A DNA stretch of 64,000 bases from the NCBI RefSeq assembly GCF_003576455.2, contig NZ_CP032869.1, positions 1 through 64,000 on the forward strand. Reading direction: 5' to 3'. The translations under genes and the position numbers were made by a program. Shown here one piece after another: positions 1-7,733 of the stretch. The first letter of the stretch is position 1, and the number at the start of each line of letters is the position of its first letter. The DNA is from Mucilaginibacter celer. Its GTDB lineage: Bacteria; Bacteroidota; Bacteroidia; Sphingobacteriales; Sphingobacteriaceae. The notes beneath the pieces were generated by a model. That model had not been told where the DNA came from, made no database searches, and saw nothing but the letters and a program-made list of their open reading frames with translations.

Positions 1-200
1 TATTGCATTTTTTTAATACTCACGCATGTGCGTATACGGATTTTTCATCGAAAAATGCAAATTGTTGATAAAAAACCAAATGTTAAAAAAGTGAAAATTT
101 AATTTTTTTATAAGGTTTTTTTGGCAATATTCGATGTTCCGTAGCAGGGCCAAAGTTTGTTTCGCTGGGGGTTGGAAATCAATATTTTACTTTTATCTAT
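1..200. other. AT-rich upstream region of dnaA
   Basis: This is non-coding, AT-rich sequence before dnaA. I see no clear DnaA boxes (TTATNCACA) and no iteron array. The dnaA promoter should lie here: a TACTTTTA at 188-195 resembles the Bacteroidota -7 box but sits very close to the ATG, with no convincing -33 TTG at the usual distance. Confidence 0.4.
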
Positions 201-1625
201 ATGGAAAAAACTTGTACGAACGTTTGGAATAGCTGCCTTCAAATCATCAAAGACAACATCCCGGCCCAGAGTTTTAAAACCTGGTTTGAGCCGATTAAGG
301 CTTTGAGAATGGAAGGAAGCGTATTAACCATACAGGTGCCAAGTTTATTCTTTTACGAGTGGCTTGAAGAGCACTATGTAGGGTTGCTGCGCAAAACAAT
401 TAAGAAACAATTGGGCGATGAAGGACGTTTGGAGTATAATATAGTTGTTGAGCAATCATCAACTAAACCCTACACAACTAATATGCCTTCAAACGGAAAT
501 GGCGCTGATTCAAAAAATCAGAGTATGCCGATACCTATTTCTATTAACAAGGATATTAAAAATCCATTTGTTATACCGGGTCTTAAAAAGTTGAACGTCG
601 ATCCTCAGCTTAACCGTAACTACACCTTCGAAAATTTTGTTGAAGGCGATTGTAACCGTTTGGCCCGTTCAGCCGGATACGCTGTTGCTGCCAAACCGGG
701 TGGTACTTCATTTAACCCGCTGATGATTTATGGCGGCGTAGGTTTGGGCAAAACCCACCTGGCACAGGCTATCGGTAACGAAATTAAACGCACCCTGCCC
801 GATAAACTGGTGCTGTACGTATCGTGCGAAAAATTTACACAGCAGTTTGTTGATGCCCTGAAGCATAATAACATTAATGATTTTGTTAACTTTTACCAGG
901 CCATTGATGTGCTGATTATGGATGATGTGCACAACTTTGCCGGTAAAGAAAAAACCCAGGATTTCTTCTTCCATATCTTTAACCACCTGCATCAATCAGG
1001 CAAACAGCTGATCATTACATCAGATAAAGCACCTAAAGATCTGGCCGGTTTGGAAGAACGCTTGCTTTCGAGGTTTAAATGGGGCCTCTCTGCCGATTTG
1101 CAGATCCCTGATCTGGAAACCCGTATGGCTATCCTGAAAAACAAAATTTACCAGGACGGTATCGAGTTATCAAACGATGTGGTTGAATATGTAGCTCACA
1201 ACATTGATAACAACGTACGTGAACTGGAAGGTGCCATGGTTTCATTGCTGGCACAATCAACCCTTAACCGTAAGGAGATCGACCTGAACCTGGCTAAACA
1301 AATGTTGAAAAACTTTGTGAAGAACTCATCTAAAGAGATTTCGATGGAGTATATCCAAAGCCTGGTATGCGAGTATTTTGAAGTGCCTATCGAAATGGTA
1401 AAATCACAAACCCGCAAACGCGAAATTGTGCAGGCCCGTCAAATTTCGATGTATCTGGCTAAGGCGCACACCAAAAGTTCACTTAAATCAATCGGTCACT
1501 TCTTTGGCGGCCGCGATCACTCTACGGTGATTTATGCCTGCCAAACTGTTGAGGATTTAATTGATACTGATAAGAAGTTTAAAGGCTATGTGGCCGATAT
1601 TCAGAAAAAACTGAAGATGAGCTAA
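201..1625 (+). CDS. dnaA: Chromosomal replication initiator protein DnaA
   Basis: DnaA is the AAA+ ATPase that binds DnaA boxes and opens oriC. The 474-residue length is normal for the family. Domain I is at about 1-80, followed by a polar linker at about 85-125. The AAA+ core has Walker A GGVGLGKTH at about 178-186 and Walker B IMDDVH near 240. The C-terminal DNA-binding domain carries the DnaA signature GGRDHSTV near 440. The gene stands alone and is followed by a strong hairpin terminator. Its position at the window edge fits a chromosome numbered from dnaA, although no origin repeats are visible nearby. Confidence 0.98.
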   Translation: MEKTCTNVWNSCLQIIKDNIPAQSFKTWFEPIKALRMEGSVLTIQVPSLFFYEWLEEHYVGLLRKTIKKQLGDEGRLEYNIVVEQSSTKPYTTNMPSNGNGADSKNQSMPIPISINKDIKNPFVIPGLKKLNVDPQLNRNYTFENFVEGDCNRLARSAGYAVAAKPGGTSFNPLMIYGGVGLGKTHLAQAIGNEIKRTLPDKLVLYVSCEKFTQQFVDALKHNNINDFVNFYQAIDVLIMDDVHNFAGKEKTQDFFFHIFNHLHQSGKQLIITSDKAPKDLAGLEERLLSRFKWGLSADLQIPDLETRMAILKNKIYQDGIELSNDVVEYVAHNIDNNVRELEGAMVSLLAQSTLNRKEIDLNLAKQMLKNFVKNSSKEISMEYIQSLVCEYFEVPIEMVKSQTRKREIVQARQISMYLAKAHTKSSLKSIGHFFGGRDHSTVIYACQTVEDLIDTDKKFKGYVADIQKKLKMS

Positions 1626-1649
1626 TTGCTGCTCTGTGCTAAAATATGT

Positions 1650-1685
1650 AAAGGCCGGTTGTTTATAACAATCGGCCTTTTTTGT
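1650..1685 (+). terminator. Rho-independent terminator after dnaA
   Basis: AAAGGCCG and CGGCCTTT arms, extended inward by a further TTGT/ACAA pairing, form a stem followed by a T-run, 25 bases after the dnaA stop. Confidence 0.85.
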
Positions 1686-1764
1686 CTCTTGGGCTTTTTG
1701 ATTAGATTTGATTGGATGATGATTTTGTCGTAAGATAATTTTATCTTACATTATTTAAAATCCC

Positions 1765-2139
1765 ATGAAACCTAAAATCCTGATCCTGTTACTCCTTGTA
1801 GCAACGCTGCCATTTTTAACTTCTCTTAAATTCTCCGACTACGAAATCACTGCCTATTTTAAGGCAATAGAAACGCCGCGGGATGCATTTTCGCTAAATA
1901 CCGATGATGAACTATCCGAAACTAAGTTGCTGCTTGTAAAACAACAACTGCCCGAGGGGAAATATGTAGTTAAAGTTACCAAAGTAGCTAAGGATCTGTA
2001 CCGGATAGACGGGAAAAAGATAGATGGTAAAGAGATTTACATTCAAACCAAATATTGCTATGAATATGCCTACGGCAAAGAGGTGATTTTGAAAGTGGAT
2101 GGAAATTATGGTTTTTCGAAAGGGAGGTTAATATTTTAG
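1765..2139 (+). CDS. Small exported or membrane-anchored protein, unknown
   Basis: A 124-residue protein that I do not recognise. It has a Lys-containing N-terminus and a hydrophobic run at about 5-20 (ILILLLLVATLPFL), consistent with a signal peptide or a single anchor. The remainder is a mixed, Lys/Tyr-rich soluble region with no Cys-lipobox. The ATG is the only sensible start and lies a short distance after the dnaA terminator region, so the gene is probably transcribed on its own. The codon pattern looks like its neighbours. Confidence 0.7.
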   Translation: MKPKILILLLLVATLPFLTSLKFSDYEITAYFKAIETPRDAFSLNTDDELSETKLLLVKQQLPEGKYVVKVTKVAKDLYRIDGKKIDGKEIYIQTKYCYEYAYGKEVILKVDGNYGFSKGRLIF

Positions 2140-2250
2140 TTGATGAATATCGGGTACTGTAACAGGTACATTTTGGTTTTACGCTTCGTGCACATTAACA
2201 ATTTGTGATTGGCACCTATTGGTATTCATGTATTTGATTTATATTTAGAT

Positions 2251-2706
2251 ATGAAAAAACTTATCGCTGCCGCCCTCATCCTGATCTCCTTAAAATCTTT
2301 CGCTCAACAAACCGAGCAGGATGCCATCAAACAAACCATCAATACCATGTTTACCGCCATGCGTAAAGGCGATAGCACCATGCTACGCTCAACCTTTGCC
2401 AAAGGGATAGCTTTTCATAGCGTAGCCAACAAAAAAGATGGCTCGACAGAATTAGAGATTGAAAACCCGGATGATTTTGTAAAAATGGTGGGTACCCCGC
2501 ACAAAGGCGTTTATGACGAGCGGATAACTTTTGGTGATATCAAAATTGATGGTCCGCTGGCCAGTGTTTGGGCACCGTATAAGTTTTATTTAGATGATAA
2601 ATACAGCCATTGCGGTGTAGATGTTTTTCAATTGATGAAAACTAAGGATGGCTGGAAGATAATTTACATTGTAGATACCCGGCGGAAAGATAATTGCCCG
2701 GAATAG
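2251..2706 (+). CDS. Exported NTF2-like (SnoaL/DUF4440-type) protein
   Basis: This 151-residue protein begins with a clear signal peptide (MKKLIAAALILISLKSFAQ). The mature part has the shape of the NTF2-like superfamily: an N-terminal helix (EQDAIKQTINTMFTAMRKGD), then beta strands ending in GWKIIYIVDTRRK. Such proteins are often small-ligand binders or enzymes of unknown substrate. The frame extends upstream to a TTG at 2209, but the ATG at 2251 is preferred because it places the signal peptide at the N-terminus. It ends immediately before the converging Uma2 gene, so the two stop codons almost touch. Confidence 0.8.
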   Translation: MKKLIAAALILISLKSFAQQTEQDAIKQTINTMFTAMRKGDSTMLRSTFAKGIAFHSVANKKDGSTELEIENPDDFVKMVGTPHKGVYDERITFGDIKIDGPLASVWAPYKFYLDDKYSHCGVDVFQLMKTKDGWKIIYIVDTRRKDNCPE

Positions 2707-3237
2707 TTAAAAAGCAATAGTTAACGCTGTTTGGCTGATAACCATCTTTCCACTTGCCGAATCAGATTGTGTTTCATATTTGCCATTAACCAGCAAATAG
2801 TGCAGCACTTCTTTGTTATCGGCATCGACTACAATATATTCTGCCACACCATTGCGCTCATAAAGCTCAAACTTTTTCTCCTTATCGTAATTCTTGTTTG
2901 AGGAAAGGATCTCGATCACCAAATCAGGCGAACCAAAAATCCCTTTTCTTTGAATAAGGTTTTTATGATCGTGTCTGATAAAAATAATATCTGGTTGCAC
3001 CACGCTTTGTTCCGCGTCAAGATAAACATCGCAGGGTGCGATAAAAACCTCTCCTAAACCTGTATTTGTTATTGCGGATCTGAGTTGGTACGCAAGGTCG
3101 AATAAGATACGTTGATGATCGGTAGTAGGCGAGGGCGACACATAAAGCGCATTGTTTATCACCTCACATAAAGTGCCTTCTGGAAGCAGCTTGAATACTT
3201 CCATAGTTGTTTTGGGTATATACGGAATGTTTTTCAT
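2707..3237 (-). CDS. Uma2 family (DUF820) putative nuclease-fold protein
   Basis: This 176-residue protein has the Uma2/DUF820 pattern: PTTDHQRI, then VVQPDIIFI, then SPDLVIEILS, followed by a Lys and YERNGVAEYIVVD. These provide the D...E...K residues of a PD-(D/E)XK-like fold. The family is widespread in Bacteroidota and Cyanobacteria, and its biological role is not settled. The frame starts upstream at a TTG (3264), but the ATG at 3237 matches the usual family N-terminus (short lead, then TTMEVFKLLPEGT). It lies 50 bp downstream of the DUF5615 gene on the same strand, so it may belong to the same accessory operon. Confidence 0.85.
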   Translation of the reverse strand: MKNIPYIPKTTMEVFKLLPEGTLCEVINNALYVSPSPTTDHQRILFDLAYQLRSAITNTGLGEVFIAPCDVYLDAEQSVVQPDIIFIRHDHKNLIQRKGIFGSPDLVIEILSSNKNYDKEKKFELYERNGVAEYIVVDADNKEVLHYLLVNGKYETQSDSASGKMVISQTALTIAF

Positions 3238-3287
3238 TGTATCGTGACTTTGATATTTTTGCAAAGTTGTCCCTTCAATGCGAAGAG

Positions 3288-3623
3288 TTACAGATACAAC
3301 TCAAGTATCCCCGATTCCCCATCCCCAACAAATTGCTTAATCAAATCTTCTGATTTTAATAACAAACTGGCAATGGCCGCAGTATTGCTGTTACCTGTCC
3401 GCAGCCATATTATTTTGGGCGGAAAAGAATTTAAATTCTGTAGGTCCCAAAATTCCTCGTCGAGCGTTAAAATCAGGTATTGATTTACCCTTGCATATTG
3501 CCAGATCTTGAAATCTATTAAACGCTCGCGTTGTTTAACTTCATTTACTGGCAAAATTTTCCATGCCGGAAGCAGTTCTTTTAAACGCCATGAAATGTTT
3601 TCGTCGGCAATGAGGCGTATCAT
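3288..3623 (-). CDS. DUF5615 PIN-like toxin-type protein
   Basis: This 111-residue protein has the DUF5615 layout: an N-terminal LIADENIS with acidic D-E, a central LTLDEEFWD acidic cluster, and a KIIWLRTGN strand. These acidic residues correspond to the metal site of PIN-like nucleases. In other genomes the family pairs with DUF433 antitoxin-like proteins, as it does here. Its ATG overlaps the TGA of the upstream gene (ATGA), which indicates translational coupling. The toxin role is inferred from family and arrangement. Confidence 0.85.
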   Translation of the reverse strand: MIRLIADENISWRLKELLPAWKILPVNEVKQRERLIDFKIWQYARVNQYLILTLDEEFWDLQNLNSFPPKIIWLRTGNSNTAAIASLLLKSEDLIKQFVGDGESGILELYL

Positions 3624-3847
3624 GCAACCTTTATTATTCGTTCTTTATTAGCTGCATAAGCCAGGCAAGCCAATATGTGTTTGTCTTTTAACTGGGGGAA
3701 ATCTGCAATGATCTCTTTATGCGTTAAGCCGGAAGCAAGCAATTGCAATACATCATACACGCTGATACGCGTACCTTTAATTACCGGTTTACCAAACCTC
3801 ACCTCAGGATCAACCTCGATAAATTTCTTAAAATCAACTTGCGACAT
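3620..3847 (-). CDS. DUF433 antitoxin-like protein
   Basis: A 75-residue DUF433 protein with the hallmark GKPVIKGTRISVYDVLQLLASG and LTHKEIIADFP, a winged-helix-like fold often found as the antitoxin partner of DUF5615 PIN-like proteins. The frame opens at a TTG (3853), but the ATG two codons later is a better start. It is first of a probable three-gene minus-strand operon (DUF433, DUF5615, Uma2). As a likely DNA-binding antitoxin it may repress its own promoter in the short region before 3897, but I see no clear palindrome there. Confidence 0.87.
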   Translation of the reverse strand: MSQVDFKKFIEVDPEVRFGKPVIKGTRISVYDVLQLLASGLTHKEIIADFPQLKDKHILACLAYAANKERIIKVA

Positions 3848-3896
3848 ATTCAAATTTACCCAAATAGTTTAATATATAATACAGATGCAGAAAGTA

Positions 3897-4439
3897 TTAC
3901 AATACGCCCAGCTTCATCATTCCATAAAATAACCCCGCACAGTGCATCGCTTGTTTTATCTCGTTATCAAACAATAGCTGCTTCACTTCGTCGATGGTAT
4001 ATTCTTCAACAACCAGCTCTTCAAGCTCATCCAGGTGCTGGCCCTGTACTTTTTTGCCGCCTTTGGTAAAGTAGGTAAATGTTTGATTATTGGCCGTTGA
4101 TGGATTACCGTATACGGTACAGATCAGCTCAAACTCATCAAACTGGTACCCGGTTTCTTCCAGTAACTCGCGGCGGACGGCATGTACCGGATCTTCGCCG
4201 GCATCAATAACACCACCCGGAATTTCGAGCGAGATAATGCCTGCCGCATGGCGGTATTGCTTTACCATAAGTACCTTGTTATCCTCGGTTATGGCTACGG
4301 CGTTTACCCAGTTAGGATATTCGAGCACGTAATAATCTTCAACTATTTTACCGTTGGGCATTTCGCATTTATCGATGCGCAGGGTAGCCCATGGGCCTTT
4401 GTGTATGTATGATGATGAAAGTAGTTTCCAGATGAGCAT
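3897..4439 (-). CDS. NUDIX hydrolase (ADP-ribose pyrophosphatase type)
   Basis: This 180-residue protein carries a complete NUDIX box: GGVIDAGEDPVHAVRRE followed by LLEETGY, which fits G-x5-E-x7-REUXEEXGU. The strands before it (NAVAITEDNKVLMVKQYRHA) and the 180-residue length resemble ADP-ribose/ADP-sugar pyrophosphatases, which cleave nucleoside diphosphate sugars to remove reactive ADP-ribose. The substrate is inferred from similarity only. It is separated from the DUF433 gene by about 50 bp. An inverted-repeat element begins just upstream of its start. Confidence 0.88.
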   Translation of the reverse strand: MLIWKLLSSSYIHKGPWATLRIDKCEMPNGKIVEDYYVLEYPNWVNAVAITEDNKVLMVKQYRHAAGIISLEIPGGVIDAGEDPVHAVRRELLEETGYQFDEFELICTVYGNPSTANNQTFTYFTKGGKKVQGQHLDELEELVVEEYTIDEVKQLLFDNEIKQAMHCAGLFYGMMKLGVL

Positions 4440-4440
4440 A

Positions 4441-4622
4441 AACCGTTGATTTGTTTGATTACGCCGATTGCGTTGATTTTTGATCGTGAATTTTTTTGAT
4501 TGCGCTAATTTGTTGAATTTTTATTGCTGAGCGACTATGATTTTGACCGCGCGGGAAAACTAATTTTCGATTGCATCAGCGTAATCAACGAAATCATTTC
4601 CAGTCGGAAAAAATCAACGGTT
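4441..4622. repeat. Inverted-repeat element between NUDIX and TPM genes
   Basis: The ends are a perfect 12-bp inverted repeat, AACCGTTGATTT at 4441-4452 and AAATCAACGGTT at 4611-4622. Inside are further matching pieces such as GATTACGC and GCGTAATC. The element overlaps the stop codon of the TPM gene at 4621. A right-arm-like copy (AATCAACGGTT) recurs at about 40872-40882. Confidence 0.75.
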
Positions 4623-5415
4623 ACCAACTGCCGCTTGAGCCGCCGCCGCCGCCGCTACCTCCGCCAAAGCCGCCGAAACCACCGCCACCTCCACTGTCGC
4701 CTCCGCCTGAGAAGCCGCCCCAGTCACCTCCTCCGCGACCGCTGTTGCCCAGCATATTACCGGCCATAAACCACCAGAAGGGGCTTGCACCGCCACGGCG
4801 ACCAATAATTTGCCCGCCGCCGCCACCGCCGCGCCTGCGAAATATCACCATCAGTACAATTACAATAACTACCAGGAAAATAAAGCCCGATGCGCCGCCG
4901 CCATTGCCTTGCTTATGCGCTTTCTTTTCGGCCTTGTATTCCCCCTTCATGGCTTTCATGAGGTTGGTCGTACCGGCGTCGAGGCCGCCGTAGTAGTCGC
5001 CCTGCTTAAAGTGTGGCTTAAAATCGTTTTGAATTATTTGTTGGGTCAAAATATCCGGCACTGCACCTTCGGCACCATAGCCGGTTTGGATAGATACCTT
5101 TCTGTCGTTAATGGCAACCAGAACCAGGATGCCGTTGTTTTTATCTTTTTGGCCAATACCCCATTTGCGCAGTAATTGCTGGGCATAATCATTAATATCA
5201 TAACTCCCTACCGATTTCAGGATCACTACCGCTATCTGTGTAGAGGTAGAATCATTATAAGCCACCAGTTTGCTTTCCAATTGTTGTTTATTGGCCGGGC
5301 TAAGCGTATTGGTATAATCGGTAACCAGGGTATTTGATCGTTCGGGGAAATCCTGGGCAAACGCCAGCATTGCGTATAGCAGCAGCCAAACAGAAAATAT
5401 GATCTTTTTAAACAT
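4621..5415 (-). CDS. TPM-domain membrane protein with Gly-rich tail (YgcG type)
   Basis: This 264-residue protein has a signal peptide at about 1-20 (ending AFAQ) and an extracytoplasmic TPM domain at about 25-160 (LVTDYTNTLSP, TQIAVVILKS, GILVLVAINDRKVSIQTGYG). A single transmembrane segment follows at about 178-193 (FIFLVVIVIVLMVIF), then a basic RRR and an extremely Gly/Ser-rich tail ending SGSW. TPM domains occur in bacterial proteins and in the thylakoid TLP18.3 phosphatase; the bacterial role is unclear. It clusters with a second TPM gene and lemA, a common association. The GGN codons create long GC-rich shadow frames on the opposite strand. Confidence 0.92.
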   Translation of the reverse strand: MFKKIIFSVWLLLYAMLAFAQDFPERSNTLVTDYTNTLSPANKQQLESKLVAYNDSTSTQIAVVILKSVGSYDINDYAQQLLRKWGIGQKDKNNGILVLVAINDRKVSIQTGYGAEGAVPDILTQQIIQNDFKPHFKQGDYYGGLDAGTTNLMKAMKGEYKAEKKAHKQGNGGGASGFIFLVVIVIVLMVIFRRRGGGGGGQIIGRRGGASPFWWFMAGNMLGNSGRGGGDWGGFSGGGDSGGGGGFGGFGGGSGGGGGSSGSW

Positions 5416-5427
5416 GTTTTTTAATTT

Positions 5428-5862
5428 TTAATCGCCGTCCATAAAGGCGATGTCATCAGGCAGTTCGTTCTGATCGCCATCCTGGTGCGGAAAATACTTT
5501 TGCAGCTGTGCGCCGGCTATATTTAGGCCGGTAATAATTCCTTCCACAATATCGCCGTATTTAAAATGTTTCAGCATTTCGTCGCGCGTACTGTCCCAAA
5601 AGTTATCGGGTACAACGGCGTTAATACCGGCATCGCCTATAATAGCAAACTTGCGATCAACGGTAGCCACGTATATCAATACACCATGCCTTAGCCGGGT
5701 TTTATGCATATTAAGCTGCTGGAAATATTTTGCGGCACGGTCAAGCACGTTTTCGCTGCACCGCTTTTCGATGCAAACCCTGATCTCGCCCGATGAGCGG
5801 TTTTCGGCCTGTTCAATGCCCTGGCGGATGCGTTGTTGTTCCTCTTCGTTAAATACAGCCAT
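5428..5862 (-). CDS. TPM-domain protein without anchor
   Basis: A 144-residue TPM-domain protein lacking a signal peptide. The core (SSGEIRVCIEKRCSENV, GVLIYVATVDRKFAIIGDAG, IVEGIITGLNIAGAQL) matches the same fold as the downstream TPM gene, which starts 12 bp after this stop. The acidic tail (DELPDD-type, ending FMDGD) is unusual compared with the Gly-rich tail of its neighbour. The two genes with lemA form a lemA-TPM-TPM set that occurs in many Bacteroidota, probably acting at the inner membrane. Confidence 0.9.
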   Translation of the reverse strand: MAVFNEEEQQRIRQGIEQAENRSSGEIRVCIEKRCSENVLDRAAKYFQQLNMHKTRLRHGVLIYVATVDRKFAIIGDAGINAVVPDNFWDSTRDEMLKHFKYGDIVEGIITGLNIAGAQLQKYFPHQDGDQNELPDDIAFMDGD

Positions 5863-5864
5863 GT

Positions 5865-5988
5865 GATTAATTAGTGAATTGTTGAATTAGTGATTTAGTG
5901 AATCAAATACTTTAATTGGGGGAATGAATTAACTTATTACACAACTTTACAATTCACTAACTCACTCCCTCACTAATTCACTAATTAA
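5865..5988. repeat. Inverted-repeat element between TPM gene and lemA
   Basis: The left arm TTAATTAGTGAATT (from 5867) matches the right arm AATTCACTAATTAA (to about 5988), with extra TTAGTGA/TCACTAA units in both arms. It covers the whole intergenic gap and the last codons of lemA. In RNA it would form a long hairpin between two co-oriented genes. Confidence 0.75.
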
Positions 5989-6562
5989 ATTCTACCTTAG
6001 GCGCTTTGTCCGAACCCGGTTCGGCGGTAAAGTAGCCTTTTGCCGAGAAACCGAACATTTTGGCTGTTAAATTGGCAGGGAACGAACGGATTTTGCTGTT
6101 ATATTCCTGAACGGCATCGTTAAAATCTTTACGCGAAACGTTGATCCTGTTTTCGGTACCTTCCAGCTGAACCTGTAGATCACGGAAATTAGAGTTTGAT
6201 TTCAGATCGGGATAATTTTCGGTTATGGAAATCAGTTTTCCCAGGGCTGCCGAAAGCTCGCCTTGTGAGGCCTGGAATGCTTTAATTGATTCGGGGGTAA
6301 GTTTGGCCGGGTCAACCTGTACTGATGTTGCTTTTGCGCGGGCTTCAACCACAGCGGTCAAGGTGCTTTTTTCAAAATTGGCGGCACCTTTTACAGTATT
6401 TACCAGGTTGGGAATCAAATCGCTGCGACGCTGATAATCGCTTTGTACCGCACCCCATTTGGCTTTTACAGTTTCATCAAGCTTTACCATGCTATTGTAG
6501 CTGCACGAACTTAATGACATGGCTGCTACTATTACTAATATTGCTGAAAATAGCTTTTTCAT
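5981..6562 (-). CDS. lemA: LemA family protein
   Basis: This 193-residue protein has the LemA layout. It begins with a signal/lipoprotein-like segment whose AAMSLSSCSY has a candidate lipobox Cys at about residue 20. The LemA helical domain follows (YQRRSDLIPNLVNTVKG, then LTAVVEARAKA, ENYPDLKSNSNFRDLQVQL, NRINVSRKDFNDAVQEYN), ending in FPANLTAKMFGFSAKGYF. The family is a conserved membrane-linked helical bundle of uncertain function. It is the first gene of the lemA-TPM-TPM group. Confidence 0.93.
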   Translation of the reverse strand: MKKLFSAILVIVAAMSLSSCSYNSMVKLDETVKAKWGAVQSDYQRRSDLIPNLVNTVKGAANFEKSTLTAVVEARAKATSVQVDPAKLTPESIKAFQASQGELSAALGKLISITENYPDLKSNSNFRDLQVQLEGTENRINVSRKDFNDAVQEYNSKIRSFPANLTAKMFGFSAKGYFTAEPGSDKAPKVEFN

Positions 6563-6747
6563 TTGTTTTTCTTTGTTTTTGTGATGTTTTCGGGATTAGA
6601 GTGCAAATTACATACCGTTGTTACAAACGGACGGTTTAGATGACAACGTGTCAAGGTACGGAATTTTGGGAACATTTAGAGATTAGAGGTTGGAGATTAG
6701 AGATTAGTTTGTTGGCGGGTTTAACACAACCCGCTATAAAAGCAGAA

Positions 6748-6763
6748 AGCCCCATGCGGGGCT
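6748..6763 (-). terminator. Hairpin downstream of the ECF sigma gene
   Basis: AGCCCC and GGGGCT arms with an ATGC loop, about 45 bp past the sigma factor stop. On the minus strand the stem is followed by a moderately T-rich tract, consistent with a terminator. Confidence 0.6.
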
Positions 6764-6808
6764 ATAGCTTGTAAATGATCAGAAAAATCCCGGATGGGTA
6801 AGACTGGT

Positions 6809-7384
6809 TTATCCTGCCAGGCAATGCTCTTCGCGGATGGTGAGTTTGGCTACCATATCTTTTAACAAGGTGCGGGCACGGTGCAGGGTGGTGCGTGATA
6901 GTAGCTCGCTCATACCTAATGATGAGCCGATTTCCTGGTGTGAATAGCCTTCAATAGCGTACATATTAAATACCGACCGATAGGTTTTTGGTAGTTTTTG
7001 TACCAGTTTCATCAAATCTTTAGCTTCAAGGCCGTTATCGTTGTAGGCTTTGCTTACAGGCATGGCAGCGGCTTCTTCGCCTGCAAAATCATCAACCAAA
7101 ACCATCGGTTTTAATTTGCGGTAGCGCGATATGGCGCAATGTACCATAATGCGGCGGATCCAGCCTTCCAGGCTGCCTTCGCCGCGGTAATTGTTCATAT
7201 TGCGGAACATTTTAATAAAACCTTCCTGTAATATATCCTGTGCTTCGTCTTTATCGGTGGCGTAGCGCATGCAAACAGCCAGCATGCGTGGGGCTAATAA
7301 CCTATATAATTGTTCCTGGCTCTTCCTGTCGTTTTGCAGGCATCCATCCCATATTGTGTGTAAGCGTTCGTCGGCGGTATTCAT
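6809..7384 (-). CDS. ECF-type RNA polymerase sigma factor
   Basis: This 191-residue sigma-70 family protein has region 2 at about 25-90 (YATDKDEAQDILQEGFIKMF, then SLEGWIRRIMVHCAI) and region 4 at about 130-180 (FNMYAIEGYSHQEIGSSLGM, then SRTTLHRARTLLKDM). It resembles the general RpoE-like sigma factors of Bacteroidota that are not paired with a FecR anti-sigma factor; none is adjacent here. The target promoters cannot be read from the sequence. A perfect ACCGTACGGT palindrome lies about 107 bp upstream of its ATG. Confidence 0.9.
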   Translation of the reverse strand: MNTADERLHTIWDGCLQNDRKSQEQLYRLLAPRMLAVCMRYATDKDEAQDILQEGFIKMFRNMNNYRGEGSLEGWIRRIMVHCAISRYRKLKPMVLVDDFAGEEAAAMPVSKAYNDNGLEAKDLMKLVQKLPKTYRSVFNMYAIEGYSHQEIGSSLGMSELLSRTTLHRARTLLKDMVAKLTIREEHCLAG

Positions 7385-7733
7385 GTTTTTAATTATTTAA
7401 ATACATGAAGGGCATGCCAATCTCAGTGCCATTTTGTAAGGTCTTGATTTTTAGGTAGATATTTTTTACGCGCTTTTAAAACTGTTCGATACCGTACGGT
7501 GATTGTGCAATGCCGGACGGTTTTTGGCTATCAAGCGGTCATATCATTTATTGATTTTGGAGACGTTTCCCGCGGCAAACACGAAGCCATGTTAAGCACT
7601 TATTGTAATTGAGCGTAAGGGGAAATGTACCATGTTGTAAAGACTTGTTTTTTAAAAGTCTTCCCCTTCAGGGGGAGATTTAGAGGGGGATTTATAACTT
7701 TGTACCATCCGGGATAAAAACCCGGCCATCGTT
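7385..7733. other. Divergent intergenic region between sigma factor and FAD oxidoreductase
   Basis: This 349-bp region holds no gene. It contains the perfect palindrome ACCGTACGGT at 7491-7500, a repeat element at 7654-7692, and a TAACTTTG (-7-like) box at 7695-7702, 31 bp before the FAD gene start. I see nothing recognisable in the rest. Confidence 0.6.
7654..7692. repeat. Dispersed repeat, AAAGTC(T/C)TC...GGGAGATTTA family, copy 1
   Basis: AAAAGTCTTCCCCTTC followed by GGGGGAGATTTAGAGGGG forms a CCCC/GGGG stem. The same layout recurs at 27982-28020 and 47432-47467. I regard it as a REP-like intergenic element. Confidence 0.65.

Noticed and set aside
1196..1417. Minus-strand 73-residue frame inside dnaA
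   Set aside because: Shadow of dnaA codons; no promoter or family similarity.
4571..4993. Long Pro-rich open frame on the plus strand (many PPP)
   Set aside because: It is the antisense of the Gly-rich tail of the TPM gene; GGN codons read as CCN on the other strand.
6684..6715. Tandem-like GAGATTAGAG repeats before the ECF sigma terminator
   Set aside because: Short, imperfect and not recurring in a regular array; not a CRISPR or clear repeat element.
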